From Oceanobacillus zhaokaii (lineage in GTDB: Bacteria > Bacillota > Bacilli > Bacillales > Amphibacillaceae), in the NCBI RefSeq assembly GCF_003352005.1, contig NZ_CP024848.1:257001-321000 (forward strand): a DNA stretch of 64,000 nucleotides. Direction: 5' to 3'. The notes below the pieces were generated by a model. The model was not told where the DNA came from. It ran no database searches and saw nothing but the letters and a program-made list of their open reading frames with translations. The position numbers were made by a program, and so were the translations under genes. The number at the start of each line of letters is the position of its first letter. Positions within the stretch are counted from its first letter, which is position 1. Of this stretch, positions 36,960-45,965 are shown one piece after another.

Positions 36960-36969
36960 TGTTAAATGA

Positions 36970-37530
36970 TTATCCTCTTACTGTTTTTAATGCACGGCTC
37001 CACGAGATAACTTGATCAAGCATACCGTTAGCATTAGCTGCATGGTAATCAGCTGGTTTGAACTCGCTCATATTAACGAAGTCAGTCATAAGTGAGAATG
37101 TAAGAGCTGTTTGTACATCAGCAACTTGCAGTTCACCAAGGATAAGGCGAAGGTTTTCGTGTGCACGAGTACCGCCCAAGCTGCCATAACCAACGAATCC
37201 AGCTGCTTTGTTAGCTACTTCTGGTTTCAAGAAATCTAATGCATTTTTAAGCGCTCCACCTACAGCATGGTTATATTCTGGTGCTACAAAAATGTAACCG
37301 TCGAATGAAGCCATTTTATCAGACCAAGCTTTGATAGCTGTTTCTGCTTCTGCTTGTTGTGCTTCTGGAAGTGCTTGACCAAGGAATGGCAATTTGTAAT
37401 CAGCCAAGTCCACAATTTCGTATTCTACATCATCATTACGTTTTGTTGCAAAATCATATGTCCAATTTGTTACAGCTTCTGCATTACGACCTTGACGAAT
37501 ACTACCTAAAACGATACCTATTTTTAACAT
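36970..37530 (-). CDS. NADPH-dependent FMN/azo/quinone reductase (YhdA-like)
   Basis: 186 residues. FMN loop GSIRQGRNAEAVTNW, PEYNHAVGGALKNALDFL and GYGSLGGTRAHENLR are the YhdA/ChrR family signatures; these flavoproteins reduce quinones, azo dyes and flavins. ATG 37530 lies 8 nt from GGAGG; the earlier ATG (37545) overlaps that site. Its promoter carries both operator types seen in this window, which makes it the best link between the two. Confidence 0.87.
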   Translation of the reverse strand: MLKIGIVLGSIRQGRNAEAVTNWTYDFATKRNDDVEYEIVDLADYKLPFLGQALPEAQQAEAETAIKAWSDKMASFDGYIFVAPEYNHAVGGALKNALDFLKPEVANKAAGFVGYGSLGGTRAHENLRLILGELQVADVQTALTFSLMTDFVNMSEFKPADYHAANANGMLDQVISWSRALKTVRG

Positions 37531-37570
37531 GTTAAATTCCTCCATTAGTCCATTTAATTACTAATTAATA

Positions 37571-37678
37571 TATTACTAATTCGAGATAATAAATTAAAAA
37601 AATTTAATTATTAATTTATGTTTAATTAATAATATATCAATTAAGTATAATTTTAGTTTACTTCCTATTACTTGTCAA
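37571..37678 (-). promoter_or_regulatory. Promoter with two operator types for the azoreductase-like gene
   Basis: Reading on the minus strand: TTGACA (37678-37673), 17 nt, TAAAAT (37655-37650). Next comes TATACTTAATTGATATA (37649-37629 region), like the box at 13791-13807. Then 37588-37571 gives the 18-bp box whose plus-strand text is TATTACTAATTCGAGATA. Confidence 0.6.
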
Positions 37679-37705
37679 TACTTTTTTCTATTTGCTAAGA
37701 TTGAT

Positions 37706-39115
37706 TTAATTCTTGTTCTTTCTTTTTTCAGCTAAATCAATTGTAAGTTGTTTCATACGTTGATTATTCAACGGATAAAGAAATACTAATATTAAAAAGA
37801 TCAATAAATAGATGGCTCCAGGTACAATTGTAGCTAGTGCATACAGTCCATCAAGTGCATTTTGTGTTTGCACCTCACGATTTGCATCATAACCAATGGC
37901 TGTAATTGTAATACCACCAATACCACCAGCAAGTGCCTGACCAACTTTACGTGCTAAAGAATAGAAGGAATAAACAGTTCCATCTTCACGTATTCCAATT
38001 AAAAATTCATGATAATCGATTACGTCTGTCACGAAGGCCCATATCATTGTATTAAAGAATGCATATCCGAACATTCCAATAGCTGAAACGGCAATAAATT
38101 GAGAAGTCGATAAGTTTGGTAAAAAGAATAATAGAATATAGAAAACTGCTGCAATTAACATCCCGACACTTGTTGTTTCCTTTTTTCCAAATTTAGCAAC
38201 TAATGGTTTCACTAATGGAATAGCAATAAATACAGTTACTGTTTGGACAATCCCTATAATGCTTAATGCTGCTGTATTATTAAAGTAGTCTTTAAATAAG
38301 TAAACGTTAACTGCACCGATAAGCATCGTACTCATCATAAAAATTAGAGATGCACCAAGGATGGCAATTAATGGTTTGTTTTTTAATAGAGCTTTTATTG
38401 TATTCCCTAAATTGTGGCTTATTTCATTATTCTCAGGCATCACTACACGCTCAGTTGATAGTTTATAACTCGCCATGTAACTTGATATTGAAAGTAACCC
38501 AAAGATTATTGCCGCCAGGAAAAAACCATCAGCATCTGCCTTATTGTCTACAAATATGATCAATGGTCCAACCGCATTAATAATTAAGCTAGCCAACATC
38601 GCTCCCATCGTTCTAAATGTAGATAAAGAAGTACGTTCAACGGGATCATTTGTAATCACAGAAGCCATTGAACCATAAGGAATATTGACTGTACTATATA
38701 AAGTTCCCCATAGAATATAGGTAACAAAAGCATATGCTAAATAAAATCCATTCGACATTCCAGGAATATGGACGAACATTAATACACCTGAAATAACAAG
38801 TGGAAACGACATTCTGAAAATCCATGGTCTAAATTTACCATGTTTGCTAGGTTTCCTGGTATCGATAAAACGCCCCCAAGTTACATCAGCAACAGCATCC
38901 CATAAACGGGCAACTGTAAAGAGGATTCCAACAAAAGCTGCACTAATTCCATAAATATCTGTATAGTAAACCATTAAGAAAGAACTTACTAAAATAAAGA
39001 AAAAGTCATTTCCAAGATCTCCAAACATATAACCAAGTTTATCTCTTACACCAAACTTTCTAACTTTATTTATTGTTTCATCACCCATGATTTTTTGACT
39101 GGTATTGTAATTCAT
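37706..39115 (-). CDS. GPH-family sugar:cation symporter
   Basis: 469 residues, 12 helices, of the glycoside-pentoside-hexuronide family (MelB/YicJ-like): KLGYMFGDLGNDFFFILVSS opening, FVGILFTVARLWDAVADVTW (Asp residues for cation), GKFRPWI and the C-terminal SLARKVGQALAGGIGG. Imports a sugar or glycoside with Na+ or H+. ATG 39115 has GGGGAG before it. Placed near glpX and a Gfo/Idh/MocA enzyme. Its promoter carries the same box as zwf and glpX. Confidence 0.88.
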   Translation of the reverse strand: MNYNTSQKIMGDETINKVRKFGVRDKLGYMFGDLGNDFFFILVSSFLMVYYTDIYGISAAFVGILFTVARLWDAVADVTWGRFIDTRKPSKHGKFRPWIFRMSFPLVISGVLMFVHIPGMSNGFYLAYAFVTYILWGTLYSTVNIPYGSMASVITNDPVERTSLSTFRTMGAMLASLIINAVGPLIIFVDNKADADGFFLAAIIFGLLSISSYMASYKLSTERVVMPENNEISHNLGNTIKALLKNKPLIAILGASLIFMMSTMLIGAVNVYLFKDYFNNTAALSIIGIVQTVTVFIAIPLVKPLVAKFGKKETTSVGMLIAAVFYILLFFLPNLSTSQFIAVSAIGMFGYAFFNTMIWAFVTDVIDYHEFLIGIREDGTVYSFYSLARKVGQALAGGIGGITITAIGYDANREVQTQNALDGLYALATIVPGAIYLLIFLILVFLYPLNNQRMKQLTIDLAEKRKNKN

Positions 39116-39207
39116 TTTTTCTCCCCATTTCAATTGTAATTTTACAATCTCTTCCTCCTGTTTAAACTTAATTCATATGAATTTAAATAAAGTAGAGTGA
39201 ATTTAAT

Positions 39208-39254
39208 TATTACTAATTAGAGATAAAATGTACTTTTTTTCCCCTAATTTTCAA
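39208..39254 (-). promoter_or_regulatory. Promoter and operator of the GPH symporter
   Basis: On the minus strand TTGAAA (39254-39249), 17 nt, ACATTT (39231-39226), then the box at 39225-39208 (plus-strand text TATTACTAATTAGAGATA), one base different from that at 37571. The box abuts the -10. Confidence 0.6.
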
Positions 39255-39332
39255 TATTTTTTTAGTAAGATATTTTTATTAAGTAGGCCTACCAATAAAG
39301 AAAACCAGCCATCTTAAGAAATTAATTGAAGG

Positions 39333-40286
39333 TTATTTATTGCCATTGGTTTGATGTCGTCCTTCAATAAAACGAACGGTCCCTGTTTTGGAGCTTATAA
39401 CAATAGAATGTGTTGTACTAATATTTTGATTATATTGGACCCCTCTTAATAGATCGCCATTTGTCACACCTGTTGCGACGAAATATACATCATCACCTTT
39501 TACGATATCTTCCATCAATAAGACTTTATTAACATCGTCAATACCCATTTGCTGTAGTCGTTTTCTCTCTTCTTTTGTATAGGGAAGAAGCTTTCCTTGA
39601 AATTCTCCGTTTAAGCTTTTAATTGCAGTTGCAGCCAAAACACCTTCTGGAGCTCCCCCTGATCCAAGCATGATATCGACCCCTGAATCTTCAAATGCAG
39701 TACTTATTGCAACTGCAACGTCACCGTCCTGGATGAGTTTAACCCTTGCTCCAGAATCGCGTATCTCTCGAATTAATTTCCCATGTCTTTCTCTATCTAA
39801 AACAGCTACAACTAGGTCTGATATATCTTTATTTTTTGCCTTTGCAACTGCTGATAGATTGTCAATGACAGGTGCGTTAATATCAATTTTTCCGGCAGCT
39901 TCATGACCTACTGCAATCTTTTCCATATACATATCAGGCGCATGTAATAAATTTCCGTTTTCTGCAATTGCTATCGTTGTAAGAGCATCCGATGTCCCTG
40001 CAGCAACAATATTTGTTCCTTCTAATGGATCTACTGCAATATCTATTTCAGGTCCTTCTCCTGTCCCTAATTGTTCACCAATGTATAACATCGGAGCCTC
40101 GTCCATTTCACCTTCTCCAATAACTACAGTACCTTTCATTTGGATGGAATTAAATACGTCCCTCATAGCTTGTGTCGCAGCTTCATCAGCTTCTTCCTTC
40201 TTTCCTCTTCCCATCCATTTTCCAGAAGCTAAGGCAGCACTTTCTGTTACTCTAATAAGATCCATAGATAAATCTCTTCTCATCAT
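39333..40286 (-). CDS. glpX: Fructose-1,6-bisphosphatase class II
   Basis: 317 residues. Metal/phosphatase motif [27 protein letters not shown] and the later [15 protein letters not shown] are intact. Converts fructose 1,6-bisphosphate to fructose 6-phosphate. In an oxidative pentose cycle it returns triose-derived hexose to Pgi and Zwf, and its promoter shares the box of zwf. Start MMRRDLSMD near a purine-rich site (GGAAGGA upstream); either of the first two ATG codons could serve. Confidence 0.93.
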   Translation of the reverse strand: MMRRDLSMDLIRVTESAALASGKWMGRGKKEEADEAATQAMRDVFNSIQMKGTVVIGEGEMDEAPMLYIGEQLGTGEGPEIDIAVDPLEGTNIVAAGTSDALTTIAIAENGNLLHAPDMYMEKIAVGHEAAGKIDINAPVIDNLSAVAKAKNKDISDLVVAVLDRERHGKLIREIRDSGARVKLIQDGDVAVAISTAFEDSGVDIMLGSGGAPEGVLAATAIKSLNGEFQGKLLPYTKEERKRLQQMGIDDVNKVLLMEDIVKGDDVYFVATGVTNGDLLRGVQYNQNISTTHSIVISSKTGTVRFIEGRHQTNGNK

Positions 40287-40514
40287 TTTGTTTTCATCCT
40301 TCCAATAAAATTATTGTTTATTTGAAGCCCATTTGGTTCTATTAATTGCACTAAAAGATTGCTTTTTAGTCTATAATTAAACACTTATCAATATCTTTTT
40401 TTTGATTTGCTCATTCCGGAAATATGTTTTAAATTACCAAATCAGGGTTCCATCACATCCTTTTCCAAATAAAATAATCTAATTTACATTTAATTAATTT
40501 ATCTTTAATTTAAT

Positions 40515-40561
40515 ATAAATTAATTCGAGATAATATTAATGCTTTAGCTTCATATTGTCAA
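40515..40561 (-). promoter_or_regulatory. Promoter and operator of glpX
   Basis: Minus-strand TTGACA (40561-40556), 17 nt, TAATAT (40538-40533), directly followed by TATCTCGAATTAATT (box 40532-40515). A second half-site (plus-strand ATCTTTAATT, 40501) lies beyond it. Repressor-type geometry, same as for the GPH symporter. Confidence 0.68.
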
Positions 40562-40632
40562 TATATTTGTACTTTAATTATGAAAGGCATATTTGTCCCC
40601 ATTCGATGATATTAGTTCTTATAAATAGGGGG

Positions 40633-40662
40633 ATTTCAATAAACATTAATGTTTATTGAAAT
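40633..40662. other. Perfect 30-bp palindrome
   Basis: ATTTCAATAAACATT joined to its exact complement. No T-run of terminator type on either side. May be an operator or cruciform-forming site; lies in the 506-nt gap between glpX and the prenyltransferase. Confidence 0.6.
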
Positions 40663-40674
40663 TGTAAATAAAAA

Positions 40675-40714
40675 AATCTAAGTGCAGGGAATCTTAAATT
40701 TCCTGTACTTAGAT
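40675..40714. terminator. Hairpin between glpX and prenyltransferase
   Basis: ATCTAAGTGCAGGGAA / TTTCCTGTACTTAGAT with A-run on the left, so it would work on the minus strand, for the UbiA-like gene. Confidence 0.65.
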
Positions 40715-40792
40715 TAAGGTTATTGAAACACCTTTTATCCAATTTGTATGGATTTGATTGCAGACGGAATTTTAGCATTTTGCTTTTATATA

Positions 40793-41728
40793 TTATACAA
40801 AAATTCCCAAGCTTATCGCCGTAATCATAGCGAGGGACAGTAATATTTTTTCACAAACGGTGACTTGCTGGTAATTCATGACATCTACTTTCATAACAAA
40901 GAATAAGGCAATAGCAATAGTTAGAACTAAACATGCAGCAGCCCAGAAACGATCGAATCCCAGCCATAGCCCGCAAAATAAGGCTGCAAAAAGATAAATT
41001 AAAGCCGGGAATCGTGCATAAAAAAGCCCAAATCTATCAGCGAACCATACCACGCTAGTTCGTTTCATCGGTACAGCCCGTTTATCTGCCTCTAAATCAG
41101 GAATATGATGGACCATTACCCATGCCATACAAAAGAGGGCATTAATGACAGCATTTTGTAAAGTCCATAAAGGAATGGAACCTAAAACAATCCACGGACC
41201 GGCAAATCCAAGGAATAGAATAGCTGGAAATAAACTGAGCCACTCCCCTAAGAAGGGACGGTAACTTAATCGCAACGGGGGTAGGGAATAAGAAGCCGCA
41301 GACCAAATTCCTATCAACAATAGAATGGCCAGTTCGTATTGAGCAAATAATGCGAGCAGCCCAGCAATAATCAGCAGAGAAATGGTTAGCCCTTTTCCCA
41401 ATTGGCGAAGGTTATCTAAGGACATTATTCCATTTTGCACAACCCTGCTTCCACCTGACAAAATAGCGGGACTAAATTCATCCGTACCTGAATGAAAGTC
41501 TGTATAATCATTTAAAGCGTGTGTCAATACGCCGTGAATTATGAATGCTGCAATTGTAAGGAAAGCAAATAGCATAAGCATGTTCCCCAGAGGCATAGCA
41601 TTATTTAGAAATAAAGGGAGCAGACTAGAAATAATTGTAGCAACACTTGAGAAGATAACTGCGATAGAACGCAGTAAAATCCAGCCTCCGCGGAGTACTG
41701 TGAGAATCTGATTGGCCAATAGCAGCAA
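40793..41728 (-). CDS. UbiA-family prenyltransferase (MenA-like)
   Basis: 311 residues, eight to nine helices. The two Asp-rich motifs are visible: NDYTDFHSGTDE and IPDLEADKRA, so Mg-prenyl diphosphate binding is likely. Motif 1 resembles MenA, which makes demethylmenaquinone, but the sequence is not a standard MenA; a haem/other aromatic prenyltransferase is possible. Two TTG starts (41728 and 41719) are available; spacing from AGGAAAGGA favours 41719. Confidence 0.82.
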   Translation of the reverse strand: MLLLANQILTVLRGGWILLRSIAVIFSSVATIISSLLPLFLNNAMPLGNMLMLFAFLTIAAFIIHGVLTHALNDYTDFHSGTDEFSPAILSGGSRVVQNGIMSLDNLRQLGKGLTISLLIIAGLLALFAQYELAILLLIGIWSAASYSLPPLRLSYRPFLGEWLSLFPAILFLGFAGPWIVLGSIPLWTLQNAVINALFCMAWVMVHHIPDLEADKRAVPMKRTSVVWFADRFGLFYARFPALIYLFAALFCGLWLGFDRFWAAACLVLTIAIALFFVMKVDVMNYQQVTVCEKILLSLAMITAISLGIFV

Positions 41729-41881
41729 ATCCTTTCCTTGGATTTTCGGAGCTGACGGATAGAGTAATAGTGAGATAAAAAGTATAATTAATACATCAGA
41801 TTAATATTACATGTTTGGATTAATAGTAAAAAGGCAAAATTAGACTGTTGTGCTAATAGCTAATAATTAGGAGGTAAAAAA

Positions 41882-42409
41882 ATGGATATGAATAATAATG
41901 ATATTTTAATTCGATTACGATATGCTCTTGATATAAAAGATACAGAGATGGTAAAGATTTTTCAACTAGGAGGTATTGAAGTAACAGCCGAAGAAGTGAA
42001 AAACATCCTTACTAAAACAAAAGACAGTTACGATGATGAATTTGGATCTGTGGATGATATGAACCATGACAATATACCTTGTGATAATTTCATGCTGGAA
42101 TCGTTTTTGAATGGTCTGATTATCTATAAAAGGGGAAAACAGGAACCGAAGCCAGGAAATACCGAAAGCCAGCCAATGATGATAAAGAATAATGATAGTG
42201 TCAATAATGTACTGCTAAAGAAATTGAAAATTGCATTGACATTAACAAGTGAAGACATGATTGATATTCTGAAAGAAGCAGGAGTTGTTATTAGTAAAGG
42301 AGAGCTGAGTGCGCTGCTGAGGAAAGAAGGGCATAGTAATTATCGAAAATGCGGTGACCGTTTTGCCAGGAATTTTTTGAAAGGGTTAGGTATGAGGCAT
42401 CGTGGATAG
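41882..42409 (+). CDS. DUF1456 (YehS-like) protein
   Basis: 175 residues with two copies of the DUF1456 unit: NDILIRLRYALDIKDTEMVK and LLKKLKIALTLTSEDMIDIL, each followed by EV..G/VVIS and a C-terminal [MF]LESFLNGL or FARNFLKGL. Family common in proteobacteria and Bacillus; function unknown. ATG 7 nt after AGGAGG. Confidence 0.85.
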   Translation: MDMNNNDILIRLRYALDIKDTEMVKIFQLGGIEVTAEEVKNILTKTKDSYDDEFGSVDDMNHDNIPCDNFMLESFLNGLIIYKRGKQEPKPGNTESQPMMIKNNDSVNNVLLKKLKIALTLTSEDMIDILKEAGVVISKGELSALLRKEGHSNYRKCGDRFARNFLKGLGMRHRG

Positions 42410-42499
42410 ACAAAATCAGGTAGTAGAGAAAGCTAAATTCATGCTCTCAAATGATAAAAGCACATAGATAGTTTTTACTTACCATAAAAGACAGATTGC

Positions 42500-42672
42500 A
42501 AGAGATATTGTTAGGATATAAGTGGACGATGTGGAACCATGTAAGAACGATTTCATCAATAGGGGCTTTGACTAGCTTTGTTTTAGGTTTTGGTATCTAC
42601 TGATTCGTAGCTGCGGTTCTCCTATTGGTTCGATGGTTTTATTACCGCTTTTTAATGGAGGACCATGATCAT
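42500..42672 (+). pseudogene. Fragment of a small membrane protein with an in-frame stop
   Basis: Open frame LQEILLGYKWTMWNHVRTIS followed by a hydrophobic helix, a TGA stop, then a second helix (FVAAVLLLVRWFYYRFLMED) and an acidic His-rich tail. No start codon with a ribosome site. Family not recognised; looks like a decayed membrane protein. Confidence 0.35.
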
Positions 42673-42680
42673 GATGAAGG

Positions 42681-43316
42681 ATGGGACAAATGAAACATGA
42701 ATGGAGAAAGAAAGAGAAAGAGTTATATATACCGAAACAAAAAACTGCATTGGTCTCAATTCCAGAGCATAAATTTTTTATGATAAAGGGGCAAGGAAAT
42801 CCGAATGAAGCACAATTTTCGGAGAATATTGGGGTTCTTTACTCATTGGCATACGCAGTTCGGATGATGCCCAAAAAGGGATTTACCCCAGAAGGATATT
42901 TCGAGTATACCGTCTATCCCTTGGAAGGAATTTGGGATTTAACAGAAGAAGGCAAGAAGTTAGATACGCTGAATAAAGATGAGCTATTGTATATGATTAT
43001 GATTAGACAGCCAGACTTTGTGACGGAGGAAGTAGTAGAGAGGGCATCTGAGACTGTACGGAAAAATAAGCCAAATCCACTATTAGATGAGGTAACATTC
43101 GGTACCATTGAAGATGGATTATCTGTACAAATGCTCCATCTTGGTTCATATGATGATGAACCACAATCCTTTGCGAAAATGAATAAATTCCTGGAAGATA
43201 ATCAACTTGAAAGAACTTCTTTAACACATCGGGAAATATATCTTTCTGATTTTAGAAAAGTAGAGGCAGCAAAGCTTAAAACTGTGCTTAGATATAGAGT
43301 GAAGAAGAAGGGATGA
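42681..43316 (+). CDS. GyrI-like small-molecule binding domain protein
   Basis: 211 residues, a stand-alone GyrI-like (SOUL/TipAS-type) domain: PEHKFFMIKGQGNPNEAQF, EGIWDLTEE, MIRQPDFVTEEV, GLSVQMLHLGSYDDEP and HREIYLSDFRK. Family proteins bind or hydrolyse small lipophilic or cationic compounds. The likely start is the ATG at 42681 or the in-frame ATG at 42690 (MKHEWRKKEKE); no strong site is seen. Repeat copy 5 follows 27 nt after the stop. Confidence 0.84.
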   Translation: MGQMKHEWRKKEKELYIPKQKTALVSIPEHKFFMIKGQGNPNEAQFSENIGVLYSLAYAVRMMPKKGFTPEGYFEYTVYPLEGIWDLTEEGKKLDTLNKDELLYMIMIRQPDFVTEEVVERASETVRKNKPNPLLDEVTFGTIEDGLSVQMLHLGSYDDEPQSFAKMNKFLEDNQLERTSLTHREIYLSDFRKVEAAKLKTVLRYRVKKKG

Positions 43317-43342
43317 CTAATCGCCACTTTTAGCAGAAAGGA

Positions 43343-43417
43343 AAGGTTAAAAACTTTTTGATTGCATAGGTGCAACTAGGCTGTCACTAAAGAGCTTGGC
43401 TAAACCTTATTTTTCTA
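43343..43417 (+). repeat. Interspersed hairpin repeat, copy 5
   Basis: Shorter 5' part (GGTTAAAAACTTTTTGATTG), then GGTGCAACTAGGCTGTCACT, AAAGAGCTTGGCTAAACCTT and TTTTTCT. Matches copy 6 in the 3' half. Confidence 0.7.
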
Positions 43418-43543
43418 ATAAAAGAGTAATGGTAGGGATATCACATTTAATCTAATCCTTTTCTGTCCAAACTTGGGCTAAGGTACATTCCTTTAACAAA
43501 CGGCATACGATAAATGTATAAATAAGAGAAGGGTTTGAGAAAA

Positions 43544-44137
43544 ATGTACTACAATCCTTATATTTATCCATATCCTTATTATGGGAACTTGCCGATGTAT
43601 AACAATGGGAGGCAGTTTGATTATGAAGCTTTACCTCAGGGGATGAGCCAGATAGGAGGATATGAAATGCCCTATCCTTACCCTGTTGATGAGCGAATTT
43701 TGTTAAAGGATTATGGACCAGAACCCTTTGTTGTTAATATCAATGAAGCTTCGAAGCAAAATAATACCTACCGTACCGCACTATGGACTGGACCACATCT
43801 ACAAGTTACATTGATGAGTATTAACGTAGGGGACGATATTGGATTGGAGATTCATCATGATGTTGATCAATTTTTAAGAGTGGAGCAGGGTCAAGGTATT
43901 GTTAATATGGGTAAAAGTAAGAATAATTTAAATTTTGTAAGAAGAGTAAGGGATGACTCTGCGATTATGGTACCTGCCAATACCTGGCATAATGTTACGA
44001 ACACAGGAAATATACCACTGAAACTGTATTCGATTTACGCACCACCGCATCATCCGTTTGGGACGGTACACAAAACTAAAGCCGACGCGGCAGCCGCAGA
44101 ATCAGAATATGGTCATGGCAACAGATATTCCGATTAA
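43544..44137 (+). CDS. Cupin-domain protein with Tyr/Pro-rich N-terminus
   Basis: 197 residues. A short YYNPYIYPYPYYGNLPMY lead-in is followed by a cupin: LQVTLMSINVGDDIGLEIHHDVDQFLRVEQG (metal His, His, Glu) and VPANTWHNVTNTG (His). Tyr/Pro-rich leaders are common in Bacillus spore-coat-associated cupins. ATG 43544 follows AGAAGGG by 10 nt and is favoured over TTG 43535. Confidence 0.83.
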   Translation: MYYNPYIYPYPYYGNLPMYNNGRQFDYEALPQGMSQIGGYEMPYPYPVDERILLKDYGPEPFVVNINEASKQNNTYRTALWTGPHLQVTLMSINVGDDIGLEIHHDVDQFLRVEQGQGIVNMGKSKNNLNFVRRVRDDSAIMVPANTWHNVTNTGNIPLKLYSIYAPPHHPFGTVHKTKADAAAAESEYGHGNRYSD

Positions 44138-44157
44138 TCGTTTTGCCAACTAGCAAA

Positions 44158-44183
44158 TCCGCTCAGAATATAATCTGAGCGGT
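44158..44183. terminator. Terminator between cupin and SMR remnant
   Basis: CCGCTCAGA / TCTGAGCGG, 6-nt loop, then TTTCTT. Confidence 0.75.
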
Positions 44184-44194
44184 TTCTTCCTGTT

Positions 44195-44540
44195 TTAACT
44201 CTCCACTTTAGTTTTAGACGAAGTATTGAGTAACACAACACGACCAATGATGAGAGGTAATCCGAATACCATCCCAATATTGAGCGGATCATCAAACAGT
44301 AAAACACCAAGTACAGCTGTAACTGCTGTGCCCACACCAGACCAAATCGCGTAGGCTAGTCCAAGAGGCAGTGTTTGCAGCGCTAATGAGAGCATATAAA
44401 AAGCAACGGCATATCCAATAATCACTTCGACTGAGGGGAATAGCTTCTTGAATCCTTCTGTTAATTTCAACATTTAACTACCGAACACTTCTGCAATTAT
44501 GGCGATGCCTAATAATATGTAACCGCCATTGTATTTCCTC
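44195..44540 (-). pseudogene. SMR (EmrE/SugE-type) transporter, broken at the N-terminus
   Basis: The open part from 44473 encodes helices 2-4 of a small multidrug resistance protein (KLTEGFKKLFPS, LPLGLAYAIWSGVGTAV, GLPLIIGRVVLLN). Upstream sequence still reads NGGYILLGIAIIAEVFGS, i.e. helix 1 with the essential Glu in the same frame, but a TAA codon separates it from the rest, and no start codon is in that frame. So the gene lost its start and gained a stop, and is presumably inactive. Divergent to the SDR gene at 44758. Confidence 0.75.
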
Positions 44541-44757
44541 CATTACTTATGAGTGTAAATAATTGAATCCCTACTATTATGTTAACTTTTACATATCCAT
44601 TGCTTTTAACTATATCAGCAAGCTTGGCATACAGTAAATGGTAAGAGTAAATGATAAGTTTATATCTACTAAAATCATATCATTTGTAAAAGGGATAACG
44701 CTTACATCATAATGGTAAATGACTGAACATATCAAAAATTATAGAGGAGGGGTAAAG

Positions 44758-45522
44758 ATGGAAGGGAAAGTAGTATTAATAACAGGCGGTGCTGGTGGAA
44801 TCGGGCAAGAGACTGCACAGCTATTTTTAGACAATGGGGCGAAAGTAGTATTGGTTGATATTAACGAGGAAGCATTAAGCAATGCAAAAACATCTTTAAA
44901 TGGCAATGGAGATGACATATTAGTTGTAAAGGCCAATGTAACCGATGAACAAGATGTACAAAACTATGTCAAACAAACGGTGGATACATACGGGAAAATA
45001 GATGTGTTCTTCAATAATGCAGGAATTAATGGACCATTTGCATCGATTAAGGATTTGGAGAAGGAAACATTCGAGACAATCCTAAGCATTAATGTAACTG
45101 GTGTATTCCTAGGATTGAAGCATGTTATTAAACAAATGGAATCCCAAGGGTATGGAAGTATTATTAATACTGCATCTAACGCTGCCTATATTGGTTCAGC
45201 GGGAATGGCTGGTTACATAGCGTCGAAGCATGCGGTAGCGGGATTAACAAAGACAGCGGCACTGGAAGCTGCAGGAAGCGGAATCCGTGTGAATGCCGTC
45301 GCTCCGGCTGCAATAGATACGCAAATGCTTGCTGATATCCAGAACAACATTACACCTGGTGAACCGGAAGCGTCAGGTGAGGCAATTAAACAGGGAATTC
45401 CTGTAGGACGTTTTGGAGCGCCGAAAGAAGTGGCCCAGGTTGTCCTTTTCCTAGCATCGGATAATGCTTCCTTTGTAACAGGATCATTGTATAATGTGGA
45501 TGGTGGAATGCAGGCTGATTGA
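44758..45522 (+). CDS. Short-chain dehydrogenase/reductase
   Basis: 254 residues, classical SDR. Cofactor motif TGGAGGIGQ, NNAG, catalytic Ser (NTASNAAY) and YIASK with Tyr and Lys, and the end GSLYNVDGGMQAD. Acidic Asp at the end of beta-2 (LVDINEE) favours NAD. ATG 44758 is 6 nt from GAGGAGGGG. Substrate unknown. A half-copy of the 18-bp box (GATTCGAGATAAT) overlaps its stop codon at 45518-45533. Confidence 0.9.
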   Translation: MEGKVVLITGGAGGIGQETAQLFLDNGAKVVLVDINEEALSNAKTSLNGNGDDILVVKANVTDEQDVQNYVKQTVDTYGKIDVFFNNAGINGPFASIKDLEKETFETILSINVTGVFLGLKHVIKQMESQGYGSIINTASNAAYIGSAGMAGYIASKHAVAGLTKTAALEAAGSGIRVNAVAPAAIDTQMLADIQNNITPGEPEASGEAIKQGIPVGRFGAPKEVAQVVLFLASDNASFVTGSLYNVDGGMQAD

Positions 45523-45630
45523 TTCGAGATAATTCTTCCCTCACCATGGGAAATTAGTTATATAATAAGGGGTAATGTAATTTTAAGATTACTTGGTATA
45601 ATTATAAAAATCTATTACAAAAAGAAGAAA

Positions 45631-45659
45631 GCACATCTAATACCTTACTAAGATGTGCT
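45631..45659 (+). terminator. Terminator after the SDR gene
   Basis: GCACATCT / AGATGTGC, 13-nt loop, then TCTCTTTCC. Confidence 0.65.
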
Positions 45660-45697
45660 CTCTTTCCGTAACAATATATTTATAAGATATTACAGGG

Positions 45698-45737
45698 AAA
45701 AGCCGATCTTCCTAACTTAGGAAAATCGGCTTTTCTT
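45698..45737. terminator. Second hairpin terminator
   Basis: AAAAGCCGAT / ATCGGCTTTT enclosing a CCTAACTTAGG inner hairpin, then TCTTTT. Why two terminators lie in tandem is unclear. Confidence 0.7.
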
Positions 45738-45792
45738 TTGGTAGTAATTTTCGACTATTAATGAAACCCAACAATATAAAACCAATAACAAG

Positions 45793-45856
45793 ATAAAAGT
45801 TGAAATTTATCGTCACGCCGGACGAACCATTACACCGATAATAGATCAACTTTTAT
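45793..45856. other. Long imperfect inverted repeat
   Basis: ATAAAAGTTGAAATTTATCG pairs imperfectly with CGATAATAGATCAACTTTT over a 23-nt loop holding CACGCCGGACG. May be a MITE remnant or an RNA hairpin. Together with the terminators it accounts for most of the 45523-46071 gap. Confidence 0.45.
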
Positions 45857-45965
45857 TGAAATAGAAGGAGCAAGATTCCTCTATATCCCTAGGCTAATTA
45901 TGAAACCAATTCCAGATCAAGGAAAAATTGAAAATTAGAAAGGAACCTGAAGATAGGCTTTCAAA

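Noticed and set aside
41882-42409. DUF1456 protein as an antitoxin
   Set aside because: Two full DUF1456 repeats match the YehS family; no toxin-like partner lies beside it.
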